From positions 1,188,507-1,252,506 of the forward strand of contig NW_006921539.1 of the NCBI RefSeq assembly GCF_000340215.1: a DNA stretch of 64,000 bases, written 5' to 3'. Each line of letters begins with the position of its first letter. The stretch's first letter is position 1. Positions 1 through 9,855 of the stretch are shown here, one piece after another. Both the position numbers and the translations under genes were made by a program. The notes beneath the pieces were generated by a model that saw only the letters and a list, made by a program, of their open reading frames with translations, made no database searches and was not told where the DNA came from. This stretch comes from Pseudocercospora fijiensis CIRAD86 (taxonomy: Eukaryota; Ascomycota; Dothideomycetes; Mycosphaerellales; Mycosphaerellaceae).

Positions 1-234
1 AGCCTAGCTGTTTAGCAAATTTTCTTGTGCTTTGTGTCTTAATTTGTATATAGTGCGGAGGTTAACTATAGCGGTGTTAGTAGTCGAGGTATAATTATTA
101 GTATAGATTTGAAAAATTTAAGTTTACTAGAAATGTACGGCCGGAAAGGCCCGATCGCGGACCGCTCTCGGTTATACTATCCGGATACGATTATTAGGCT
201 GCTTAAGCCTTATATAACGCTATAGGACCCTAGA

Positions 235-905
235 TAAGCAGTAATAGTGTATAAAGCAACTAATACCTTCTATATTCTGTCTTCTTTATTTGTAATACTA
301 CTACTAATACACTCCTTTACTATCGCTATTGCCGCTAAAGCGTTACGAGCGCGCTACGTAGCGAGCTCTTCCTTTAGCTTATATTCCTTACCGCTATATA
401 GTATATATAGGTTACAACTATATAGGTCCGCGAATCTAAAGTGCCTCGCCTTCTCTTCTACCCTACGAATACGGTCGAGACATGCCTCGCAACGATAGTC
501 CCTCGGATATACTAGTATATAGTTACTACTTTTCCGAATGTGCTCGTCGAAAGCCTCTACCTTCTTTAGATAAATATCGAGCTTAGTATTCTTCGCAATT
601 ATCCTATGTTCTATAGCCTTATATCTCTTCCTAATCTCCTAGCGTTGTTCTAGTAGCCGCTCTATTACCTTATGCTAAGTATCTATCTCGGCTCGCTATT
701 CCTTAAGCTACTCTATTGCCTTCGACGTCTTCCTCGGATTCTTACGAAGCCTCTTCGCAATAGGCTCTTTAATTAGTAACGGTTTACGCTCGATAGTAGG
801 CTTAGTCTTAATAATAGGCTTAGTTATTAGCGGCGGTAATATTAGCGGCGGCAATATTAGCGGTAGTAATATTAGCAGCGGCAATATTAGCGACGATATT
901 AGCTT
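235..905 (-). pseudogene. degraded coiled-coil reading frame, unrecognised
   Basis: Read on the minus strand, one frame runs from about 905 to 235 interrupted only by TAG/TAA codons of the RIP type. It encodes a Lys/Glu/Arg-rich helical protein (for example KRLRKNPRKTSKAIE, then several heptad-like stretches) followed by a short segment with two cysteines, YRCEACLDRI. The Ala/Asn/Ile-rich short repeat at 827-900 forms its N-terminal side. I do not recognise a family. It could be a transposon accessory or DNA-binding protein; a gag protein is also possible. Confidence 0.4.
827..900. repeat. short tandem repeat, ~15-bp unit
   Basis: About five imperfect copies of a 15-bp unit (attagcggcggcaat-like) lie head to tail inside island 1. 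They are in frame with the degraded minus-strand coiled-coil frame. Confidence 0.7.
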
Positions 906-1085
906 AGGTTTAGACTCCGAGTCTAATAGCTAATTACGAGTTAGTACTACTACTAGAATAACTAGTATTATTACCTATCTACCTCGATTACTTCTACGCG
1001 CTTTATATATATTATTATATAAAGAAAGAGCCTAAAATACCGTAAAATTGAAAATCTGTATAGGATCTATATACGCCGACGTATA

Positions 1086-1202
1086 GCCTGCCTAAATATA
1101 AATATACCTACTATTTAGTCTACCTATATTTAAGATTATATTTAATTGAATATAAATATATATTTAAACTGAATATTTACAATTTAATATCTATAGGCAG
1201 GC
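1086..1202. repeat. AT-rich foldback with GCCTGCCTA ends
   Basis: GCCTGCCTA at 1086-1094 is the exact reverse complement of TAGGCAGGC at 1194-1202, and the roughly 100 bases between are extremely AT-rich with further partial pairing next to the arms. It could be a small MITE-like foldback or the terminal inverted repeats of abutting elements. No target duplication was seen. Confidence 0.4.
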
Positions 1203-1879
1203 CTGCTTATTATAGCGGATCTGCGACCCTTTATATAACCTATAAGCCCGGAGTGTCTTCTATAAGTAATATATTAGAATCTCACGCATAAAGTAACAGC
1301 TCTACTTCTAACTTAGGAGCAGTGCTCGAAGGTTCGGATTACGCCTAAGAAGTCTGCTAGAGAGTTCTTTATATAGGAGGGTACTTTATATCTTACCGAT
1401 AAGGCGAAAGAGGCGTCTAGTTAAAGGCGATCGTCTTAGCCAAACCCACCTCTATACAATCTCTTGTCTTAACGTCTACATCTAGCACTCTCTATCTTGA
1501 CTTCGGCTATACTATAATTCTTACGTTTGCTGCTAAGCTCTCGGTCGGAGTAGTAGGATTTGCCGGTCGAGGAAGCTTCGAAGGCACATAGTATAAGGCC
1601 CTATACCGATAGTTTCGACACTTAGACTTATTAGGAGCTTATAAAAATTGCCTATTAGGCACCTTGCGTAGTAGGTTTCCGGCCGTTTAGTATATATAAG
1701 AAGCCGCGAATAGCGCCGTTTTAGCGCCGGAAAGTAAATAATATAGATAACGGTCTATATAAGGTTACGCAGGCAATTTGGTAGCGTTTTATAGTAGACT
1801 GCTTAGTAAGCAACCTCGGTGCCAAGAGGCAGCTAGGGTCGTAGACCTTACTATAATTAGTGCTATAGGTTAGATATCA

Positions 1880-3100
1880 ATTGCTACGCTATACTATAGA
1901 AGAATACGACTCGGACGGCTTCTTAACTAACGAGGATATTGTCGCTATCTATAGTAGAATACTAGTAACAACCGCGGCTGTATTAGCCTCCGAAGTAGAC
2001 TATAATCCACTAGATTTAGCGGTACGCCGAGACGGTGAGACTAAGCGTAAATACTAGCATAGACAGGCTCGTAACAATAGGCTATATAAAGCGCTACGAG
2101 AATATCTAAAGGACAAGGAGTAGTTACTAGAAACACACCCTAAAGCTAACTTCTAAGGTGACTTCCGCTTTACTAAGTAATAGGTGTTAGAATTAGCCGA
2201 TTTGCTAGATATTAGGTCTATTGTATTGCCTTACCGCATACGTTGCGACCCTGTAACAATACTATATATTATATGTAGAAGGCTTAGCAATCCGGGTTAT
2301 TAAAGGAACCTAAGCCAGACCTTTAGTCGTAGTAAGGGTTAGATTAGTCGTATATTTAATACCGCCTGCACTTAAATAGCAAGGAGGTAAAAGGAGCGAT
2401 TAGTATAGGACTTCAACCGGCTAAGTAAAGAATACTTATAGCGGATAGCCGTTGCGGTAGCTAGACTAATTGATATAAAGGGTGTCTTTAGTTATATCGA
2501 TAGCACCTTACGGAAGTGCTATAGGCCGACTTATAACTAGCGGCCGTTCTATAATAGACACAAGCACTTCTATAACCTTAAATATTAAGGCATTGTCCTT
2601 CCGGATAGCATAATATTGCTATATAGTCTAGCACCTAGCTCCTACGGTAATATAACGTTAATAATAGAGAGCAAATTTAACGAGATGTAAAAGTCGTATT
2701 TCGAGGTACCTAGATAGCTATAACGACCCTTCGAAGAACGGGTATTCTTATATAGTAACTAGGCATATAATGTGGTCGATAGCGTTATAGGAAGCTAGAA
2801 GACCGTAAATAGCGAGTTTCGTAATGCTAGCGAGGCTACGGCGGCTAAGGAAATAAGTGCTATACGGCAGTCGGTAGAATAGGGGTTTGCTAAGGTAGTT
2901 AATAACTTCGAGTTAATAAAGTACTTCTATAGCCTACGAGTCGAGTTAATGCCGGTCGGAGCTATATATTTAGTCGTAACACTGCTTACTAATTGCCTAA
3001 CTTGTTATCGTAGAAACAAGATTAGCCGCCTATACAAAACTAGGCCGCCGAGTGTGTATAAGTACCTCGCTAATCTACCGCCGCTACTACTACCTCTAGT
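1880..3100 (+). pseudogene. PIF/Harbinger-type DDE transposase (HARBI1-like), RIP-inactivated
   Basis: A single plus-strand frame can be followed through many TAG/TAA codons. It shows landmarks of the DDE_Tnp_4 nuclease of PIF/Harbinger transposons: FSYIDSTLRKCYRP with the first catalytic Asp near 2493-2535, then RPFYN-HKHFYNLKY-GIVLPD, and FLYSN-AYNVVDSVI. In the last segment the family has an Asp where this copy has Asn, a change that a TpG to TpA transition explains. The C-terminal helical part reads IRQSVE-GFAKVVNNFELI. In the family the enzyme cuts and pastes the element at a 3-bp target. This copy cannot make a protein. Element termini were not located. Confidence 0.7.
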
Positions 3101-4375
3101 AGCTTAACTAGCCGACGGTAACCTTCTACGCTATAGTAGGGATTTTGGAGCGGGTTTCTATATAGGTAAAGAGGCGCTCGATAGCGGTATTTCGTTTAGA
3201 TATAGTCGTACGGTCGTACTAGAGCATCAGACTAATAAGATTAAGGTTGTTAATATAACAGATATAGATTGAATAATAATAGAAGATAGTAGAACTATTG
3301 AAAACAGGTATACCCGTACTAGCGCGTAGTATACCGCAGATAATGCTATACGACCTTAAATACAATAATAACATTACTATTTTTCTAACCTATTACTAGC
3401 CCTATAATCTTTAGTATGCGGTGCGTTAAATAATCTAAAAAAGAACGAAAACGACCTATACGTTGTCGCGTAGTAAATCGCAGAAGATTGAAGCCCGCTT
3501 ACTAAGCGAGTAAAGGTCGGCTTTCCGCCTCACTTCGAGCTATATACTACGATATACACTATATTTTACGCCGCCCTCTTAGCGATCGAAAGCGCGTTCT
3601 ACGACCGAGTTTAAACCCTGCGATTTGTATAGAAAACAACGGTCTTAGCACTCTCGTACCGAACGAGACTACGATTTCGAAGAGGTAGCTATAAAAGAAG
3701 GATACCAACTAAGTAATTACAACATACGATAACAAGATAGACTATAGTTGCTTTACCCTAATACTAATACCGACCTAATATATTAAATTATCTACGAGAA
3801 TATCTTATCGTCGAGGGTATTAAAGTCTACGAAGCCGTCGCTATCGTCGTCGTTGTCTATCGAGTCCGTTTAACTACCTATAACAATGTTATTAGAAGGA
3901 AGCTCTATTTAAGACAATAGTAACGGCCTTAACGGCAACGAAGCAGTTATCGTCGCCTATAGGGCTTAAATACTAGATTAGACAGCATTAAGTTAACGTA
4001 CTATCTTTAATTTAACCTCTTTTACCGCCGCGCCTATTACGGCGCTTAAATCGCCTCCGGCGCTTACAAATCTAGCAGGACTTAGTGTATTCGGCGCCTC
4101 GCTAGCGGCGCTAATAATAGAGACACTTAAAGACTTAAATAGCGACCTAATTCTACGTCTTAAGCTACGGCCTTTAGCTAGTGTCCTTAGTATATTAAAT
4201 ATAGGCGATAGTACCTCTTTAAGTATAGCTCCTTAAGCCTGCGACCCTCTCTAAAGCCGTTTAAACTCGAAGTCTAAGCGACGACGCTTAGTAAGCTAAG
4301 TAGTGTTACTATCGGCCGTACTTAGCGTAGATAAGTCGATAACTTCTACTCTCTAGATAGGCGTTATTAGAGCTA

Positions 4376-4442
4376 CCGCTAGAGCCGCCGCTAGAGCCGC
4401 CGCTAGAGCCGCCGCTAAAGCCGCCGCTAAAGCCGCCGCTAG
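4376..4442. repeat. tandem repeat, 12-bp unit
   Basis: Five to six copies of a 12-bp unit (gctagagccgcc / gctaaagccgcc) lie in tandem. On the minus strand they encode an Ala/Leu-rich run inside the degraded frame at 3900-5160. Confidence 0.75.
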
Positions 4443-4984
4443 AGTCTAGTTATTGCGCTAAGATAGCGTCGATAGCATAGCGTTACGTATGTTCTTAGCA
4501 GGGTAGTTAAATGCCCTTAATTCCTTAGTATTTAATACCTTCTTACGCTATACCTTATCTAGTCGAAACAGTGTCTCTATAGCCTAGTTAAGAAGCTAGT
4601 CTTAAAGAGTCTCTGCAACAACCACACCGGAAGCCGCTTCTAACGGTCTTCTAGTAACAACTCGGCGCTTAATTATAGCCCGATAAGCCCTTACTAGATT
4701 ACCGAGTGTTAGCTTACCTGTCGGCTAACTAGTAAGAACAATAGCCTTAAAGCTGTTATTCCACTTACGCACCTTGCTAGTTACTCGTTTATAGGCTGTT
4801 ATAGTACTAACCTTAGTAAGGGTAAGCTCGCCGTCCGAAGAGACATAGCTATTACTATTAACTCGGATATTGCTATGCTCCTTAGCGATAGAAGCGGCAA
4901 TAATCTCGTCTTAAGAAGGTCTAGAGTTAACTAAGGTTTGGCTATTAGTTTAACTGTCGGATAGAGCGCTAATTAGTATAGCAA

Positions 4985-5140
4985 CTAGCGCTAGAATTAG
5001 CGTAGAAACAGACGCCGTAACTAGCGTAGAAACTGGCTAGATTAGCGTAGAAACTAGCTAGATTAGCGTTGAAACTAGCTAGATTAGCGTTAAAACAGGC
5101 CCTTAAGATAGCGTAGAAACAGACTTAATTAGTATAGAAA
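4985..5140. repeat. tandem repeat, ~21-24-bp unit
   Basis: Six or so diverged copies of a unit resembling attagcgtagaaactagcta lie head to tail, near the start of the minus-strand degraded frame. Differences between copies are largely transitions. Confidence 0.65.
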
Positions 5141-5860
5141 CAGGCCTATTAACTAGACTAGCTACTAAGTAATAAGTTAGACTGTATAGTGCTAGTTAAC
5201 TATAATAGTTACGGAAGGTAGCAAGTAGTGTATATAGACCTAAGCGAGGGTATAAATCGCTCCGCGAGAAGTCGAAACCTAGATTAAGGAGGGCGGTAAT
5301 ACTAGGTAGGGTATGTATTAGGGTTACTAGAGCCGCTATAATACTTAGAAGGGCTAGTTTGCTAACAAACACGGTAGTCTAGGCATCTATAGTGCTCTTA
5401 GAAGCCTAATATATGCCTCTCTCGAAGTACGGACTAGTTCTAATTACAATTACTCTCTACCGAGGTCTCTATAGCTATTCCTATAACGGCTCTTAGAGTA
5501 ATTATATATAGGCTACTAAACCTATATAACCCTTAGCAGCCGCCTAGCGACCTTTACCTACCTCTTGCTAGACTTACCGTCTTTATATACATATATAAGG
5601 AGTGTATAGTAGCTAGCAGGTAATAGCTACTATACTAGAAAACTAAATTTAATAGAAGGCGGAGATAGGGTTTAAGCGATTTAGCTAAGGATTTAGCACA
5701 CTCCTTTACTTAACTACTAACGGCCTAGCGCAGGGTCTAATTAGCGTATTTTCCTTTATATAAGGGTGCACGGTTAACTGTACGAGCTCGTATAGTTACC
5801 TATGCTTTTATTTACTTAATCCTTTACGTACGGATAACTATACGGAGCCTATTCACATAT

Positions 5861-6165
5861 TGAGGCGCTAAGGGGTGCTACTGCCGCGTGCACGGAGCGC
5901 AACTGCCCTTCTAAACCTACTGCGCAAGGTGCCTATTATTCTCACGAAGAATGATAATATGATACTTCCGGAGTGCTGCCCCGGAGAGTTTGGACGTGGC
6001 AGGCAATGAACAAGGTTCATTATTACCGAGGAAGTGGAGCTCCCTCCCTCCCACCTTGACCTCACCTCTTTCAACAAGCTTGTGTATACCAGTGTACAAT
6101 ACCAAAACGGCTTCAAAATCAGCCAACAGTCCCTCCAAGACATCAACAGCAAGGAATCAGACATC
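5861..6165. promoter_or_regulatory. island edge and upstream region of the MAPEG gene
   Basis: Normal base composition starts here. No gene is seen; the stretch is the likely promoter and 5' leader of the MAPEG gene, whose start lies only about 300 bases from the RIP-mutated island. Confidence 0.4.
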
Positions 6166-6675
6166 ATGGCTACCCAACTCGGTCTCCGCCTCCCACTCGT
6201 CAAGGTAAGCAAACCAACCCAGCCCAAGAACCCAACCCCTATCCATCATCACTAATTCCATACCCCAATCTAGCCCGTCGTAGCCCTCGCAGGCTGGACA
6301 TTCTTCATGGAAGCCTGGATGTACGCAACCCGCATCCCAGCGATAACAAAATACAACGTCAACGTCGACGATCCCACGCAATGCAGCCAGGACATGCAAA
6401 CCAAAATCCCGCAATCGATCAAGAACATCGCCGACAATTTCAACCATTTGCACGAACAGCCACAAGTCTTTTACGCGGTTGCGCTTTCTTTGACTCTGCT
6501 GGGAGACAATCACCCGTATACTGAGTATGCGGCTTGGGGATATGTCGGGGTCAGGATTGTGCATAGTTTGTTTCAGAGCTTGGTTAATAGGATTATGACT
6601 CGTTTTCAGCTGTTTGCTACGAGTTCGCTGGTTCTTGCGGGTTTGACTGGGAGGGCTGCTCAGCTTGCTTTTTAG
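6166..6675 (+). CDS. MAPEG-family membrane protein (glutathione-S-transferase-like)
   Basis: Two exons (6166-6204 and 6274-6675) joined across a 69-bp GTAAGC...TAG intron give a 146-residue protein, the usual MAPEG length. Four hydrophobic segments are visible (about residues 14-31, 78-96, 102-120 and 126-144). The loop N-FNHLHEQPQVFYAVAL and the following YVGVRIVHSLFQS match the conserved glutathione-binding region of the family. MAPEG proteins are small trimeric enzymes of internal membranes that act in eicosanoid or glutathione metabolism; fungal members are mostly uncharacterised. The start is the ATG in the context ATCATGG, which places exon 1 in frame. The gene looks intact despite lying 300 bases from the repeat island. 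Confidence 0.85.
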
Positions 6676-7002
6676 ATGGGCTTGGGATGAGGGTGAGGAA
6701 TGTGAGGTCAGAATGTCAGGGTTGATCACAGTGTATGTATGGAGATAGACAGGCTCAATGATTCTCTCCTCCGAGCGCGATGGTAACTTTGGGGGCTTAC
6801 GGCCTGCCACGTGATGCATAGAACGCGATCCAGACTACTGAGCACTGAACGGAGAAGATCGTAGCAGCACGCATTCATCAGCAGGCTGTTTTTGCCTGAC
6901 GCGAGTTTCACCTCAATATATTGGTGTTCATACATGAGAAATGCTATATTCCCATACTGGGCGAAGCTGTGGTCCCATTATCTTCAGTGCTGTGCCCGCG
7001 GC
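6676..7002. other. intergenic, convergent 3' ends
   Basis: Lies between the 3' end of the MAPEG gene and the 3' end of the uS3m gene. I see only 3' flanking sequence here. Confidence 0.4.
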
Positions 7003-8103
7003 TTACGTATGGCCCACATTGACCTTGATGCCGAACTGTCCAACTCTTCTCTTTCCGCTGGCAAAGGCATAGTGTGTATGTGCCTTCTGGAACCCTCTCA
7101 GCATGTAACCTGGCTTCTTACTGTTCGCACCTCTTCTCGCCATCTTCTTCGCCGATCTGTTGGCCGTCAGACGCTTGGTTAAACGACCGGCCGCTTCAAT
7201 CTGAATACTGCTGACTTGGCTCAAGCGCAGACTTTCAAGTATTGATGTTGCATTGTGCTTTGCAGCGTTCTGCATCGTGAAGTCGGTCCAATTGAAGCGC
7301 GTAGGCTGCCGCGTGAACTTCGCATTGTTGATCTCTTCAACTTGTTGCGCTGTGGGAAGCGCGACTCTCCACGTTGCGTCTCTAATGACGCGTCGAGGAG
7401 TGAATCGTCGGTCTTTCAGTCGCTGTGCCACAAATTGGGATAATATGTCTGCATCCAGGTGTGGCCGCTTGATTTCTACCAGCTGCAAGTCCACACGCTT
7501 GCCGTAAATTCGTTCGATAAGACTTGTGAGAGGCGCCTTGATTTCTGGGTCCAAAAGCAGATCTACCTGCCTTTCCCCATTCTTTCCCGATGTCTGATTC
7601 TCTCCATCTTTGGTTTGACCTGGTCTTGCCCTGAATCTGGCTCTAGCTTCCTCTGCCTCTTTCTCCGCCGCACCGCAATCCCATAAAAAGGCCCTCACTT
7701 GCACCCAGTCACCGTAGTCTTTGATCTTCGGCTTGGACACATAGACTTTGGCTGAACCTTTCCGTCTCAATGCTAGGGCCGTTCGTATTCGTCGTATGTC
7801 TTTGCCAGTATTATCGACTCTCTTCGCGGTAATGTAGTTTGCGATGAGCTTTTCCAAATTGGCTGTCGCCGACGCTATTGACTTTATGCCCTGCTTGTTG
7901 AATGTGTACATTGATGTCTGCCATTCCATCGCGCCTGTGACAGACTGGCCGATCTTGGTCTGAGGCTCCATGCGGCCTCGCCATAAAGGAGCATTGTCTT
8001 TCGTGAGCGCGGGGACCGAGGTTGATGCCAGTTGCCGCTGCCTTAGCACTTTCGCATGTGATGAGAGAGTCCCTCGCGGGACGGACATGACTCTGGGCGG
8101 CAT
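7003..8103 (-). CDS. mitochondrial small-subunit ribosomal protein uS3m, nuclear-encoded
   Basis: An uninterrupted frame of 366 codons starts at the ATG of MPPRVMSVPRGTLSS; an in-frame GTG six codons upstream is not a normal start. The first ~35 residues are rich in Arg/Ser and lack acids, as in a mitochondrial presequence. The C-terminal half has the uS3/Var1 landmarks: IERIYGKRVDLQLVEIKRPH, FTPRRVIRDATWRVALPT, IQIEAAGRLTKRLTANRSA, and the terminal VGQFGIKVNVGH. In most ascomycetes this protein is encoded in the mitochondrial genome (rps3, often inside an rnl intron). Here it has introns-free nuclear context, a presequence and standard codons. The protein would bind the head of the mitoribosomal small subunit. 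I infer that it replaced or accompanies the organellar copy. Confidence 0.8.
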   Translation of the reverse strand: MPPRVMSVPRGTLSSHAKVLRQRQLASTSVPALTKDNAPLWRGRMEPQTKIGQSVTGAMEWQTSMYTFNKQGIKSIASATANLEKLIANYITAKRVDNTGKDIRRIRTALALRRKGSAKVYVSKPKIKDYGDWVQVRAFLWDCGAAEKEAEEARARFRARPGQTKDGENQTSGKNGERQVDLLLDPEIKAPLTSLIERIYGKRVDLQLVEIKRPHLDADILSQFVAQRLKDRRFTPRRVIRDATWRVALPTAQQVEEINNAKFTRQPTRFNWTDFTMQNAAKHNATSILESLRLSQVSSIQIEAAGRLTKRLTANRSAKKMARRGANSKKPGYMLRGFQKAHTHYAFASGKRRVGQFGIKVNVGHT

Positions 8104-8568
8104 CTTGCGAGATGCGACCACAATATGGTCGGTGGTCGACGGTGTTCAGGCGCTCTACTGTAGCTTCCAAGTCTCGCCGCGGGAATGCCAAGACTCGAGG
8201 CTGACCTCACCACTCTTCGCTCCAGGCAGCCTCCCTCCCTCACTCCACTGTATCAGGCATGCTGTTTTCCTCGTCACCTGAATTACCGAGAGCGTCTCAG
8301 CAGTACGCGTCTCATCACAACTGCCGCAGACTCATTTGCTGATGCCTCGAGGACACAAAAAGTCAGCCAACAAGTTAAGTAAATACTGAAGCAGCAGCCA
8401 GGTTCACCTTCGTGGTACTCTTCAACCAGGATAGATCATGCTTCAACAGCGACGTCCACAACCGCGAATCATAATTTTACTCTCTGGGGCATGATCAAAT
8501 CGAACCCCATTTGAATCTAGTCGAGACACCTCATCGTACTGCCTCAGACATTTTAGTCTTGACGAGCT
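8104..8568. promoter_or_regulatory. divergent intergenic region between uS3m and the F-box-like gene
   Basis: About 465 bases separate the two divergent starts, so the stretch should hold both promoters. No specific binding sites could be named. Confidence 0.45.
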
Positions 8569-9642
8569 ATGGACGAAACGCAACAATCGCTATCGTTTCT
8601 CGACTTGAATGACGATGTCCTTGCAGAGGTGTGCGAAGCAGTCGTTCAGCTGTCAAGATCGGATCCACCGTCTCGATTCACAGAGAACGGCAAGCCCACT
8701 CTCCTCCAGGCATTTTCAATGACGTGTCGACGACTGCGACGGATTGCGGCATCCCGCTTATTCTATGGCATCAAGATCGGGCCCCACGGGTGGGATCTAG
8801 TCCGAGTCGGTGACTCAATAGGTCCTCTTGGACTATGTCCCTATACCCGAGCATATACAAAGCGTCTGCACTTCGAGCTATTCCCCGAAAACTCACCAAC
8901 CGGCAGAGACTGCCGTCTCCCCGCAAGAATCGCTGAAATTTTCATCAATCTCAGGAGACTCGAACGGCTCACATTCAGCGTGCCCGAATGTCAAAATACC
9001 AGCGCCAGATTTAAGAAGATATTTATGGGCAACAATCTTCAATTGCCAAGTGTGGAGTCCTTGCATCTCCCGAACGGCAGCCATTGGATTATCAATTGTT
9101 GTCCGAACCTGACTACCCTTCGGCTTGGGCCCACTGGTAAAGTGCTACTTGGAACGATCATTGAGGACAGCAGCCACATCCTAGTACATCTGCAACATTT
9201 CGAAATAGCCGCTCACTGGGACACTGAGCTTCTGAGACCCATCTTGAAAATTATGCCGAATCTGCGCACATTGGCGATGGCAAGAGGCGCTCTCCACTAT
9301 CGGGAGAGTATTGAAGACATGGTGCCTGTTCTGGCACGTTTCTCAAAAATGAAGACACTTGTGCTTGCCAGTGTGGCCAATCTGAGAGTTGGTTTCAGCG
9401 TCCCATATGGCGGGGGAGCTTATAATGGGCACAGTCGAGTTGGTCCACTGGGCAAAGACATACCAGAAGAACGACTGAAAGCCATTCATTTTGTGGCAGA
9501 TCTGGTCTTCACGGGATGTCCTGATCTACAAGAACTTTGGATTGGGGAGTTCTATAAAGCTATGCGCAGCAAGGCCAAAGAAGGCAACAATGCTCTGATT
9601 GAGATATCTGAGGCTAGGCGAGCATGGCCGCCGATAGGATGA
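8569..9642 (+). CDS. F-box/leucine-rich-repeat-like protein
   Basis: A single-exon frame of 357 codons. Residues 10-70 (LSFLDLNDDVLAEVCEAV ... LLQAFSMTCRRLRRIAASRLFYG) resemble a fungal F-box: a short helix ending in a 'sluggish' Leu-rich segment, then the T/SCRRLR motif and LFY. Irregular leucine-rich segments follow (NLRRLERLTFS, LPSVESLHLP, CPNLTTLRLG, MPNLRTLAMA). Such proteins usually recruit substrates to SCF ubiquitin ligases through Skp1, but fungi have very many and this one has no recognisable orthologue. The end (ARRAWPPIG) follows a short acidic helix. The frame is clean and the codon use normal. Confidence 0.7.
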   Translation: MDETQQSLSFLDLNDDVLAEVCEAVVQLSRSDPPSRFTENGKPTLLQAFSMTCRRLRRIAASRLFYGIKIGPHGWDLVRVGDSIGPLGLCPYTRAYTKRLHFELFPENSPTGRDCRLPARIAEIFINLRRLERLTFSVPECQNTSARFKKIFMGNNLQLPSVESLHLPNGSHWIINCCPNLTTLRLGPTGKVLLGTIIEDSSHILVHLQHFEIAAHWDTELLRPILKIMPNLRTLAMARGALHYRESIEDMVPVLARFSKMKTLVLASVANLRVGFSVPYGGGAYNGHSRVGPLGKDIPEERLKAIHFVADLVFTGCPDLQELWIGEFYKAMRSKAKEGNNALIEISEARRAWPPIG

Positions 9643-9855
9643 CATTCCAGAGCAGGATGCGGTATCATTCTTGGCTGCCGCCACGCGCTTCACGAACAAG
9701 AATAGCTCTGCTCAATCGATTTTTCATAGGGTAACAGCTACCTCCGCCTCTAGCGGAACGCTGTGAAGCGCCCCTGTCGAAGAGCGATGCCACCAACTCA
9801 ACCAAAGTCAGTGGCATCATCGCGATGCACGTATGGTCCAATGATCGACCTTCTC
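9643..9855. other. intergenic
   Basis: Short stretch between the F-box-like gene and the 3' end of the kinesin pseudogene; nothing recognised. Confidence 0.4.

Larger units (their letters stand above)
3900..5160 (-). pseudogene. degraded frame convergent with the Harbinger transposase, unrecognised
   Basis: On the minus strand one frame is open apart from TAG/TAA codons. It contains basic helical stretches such as KRVTSKVRKWNNSFKAIVL and an alanine-rich run encoded by the repeat at 4376-4442. Harbinger elements usually carry a second gene for a Myb/SANT-like DNA-binding protein, and the convergent position would fit, but I cannot see a clear SANT motif. The link to the transposase is therefore only an inference. 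Confidence 0.35.
1..5860. repeat. RIP-mutated repeat island 1 (left edge outside the window)
   Basis: The stretch has almost no CpA or TpG and a great excess of TpA, while CpG is common, and every reading frame is broken by TAG/TAA. This is the signature of repeat-induced point mutation of repeated DNA in ascomycetes. The composition changes abruptly at about 5850-5880 to ordinary unique sequence. Recognisable contents are a dead Harbinger-type transposase on the plus strand and two degraded frames on the minus strand. No LTRs or complete element ends were found, so the number of elements involved is unknown. Confidence 0.85.

Noticed and set aside
5868..6819. Minus-strand frames opposite the MAPEG gene
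   Set aside because: They are antisense to a well-supported spliced gene and have no motif of their own.
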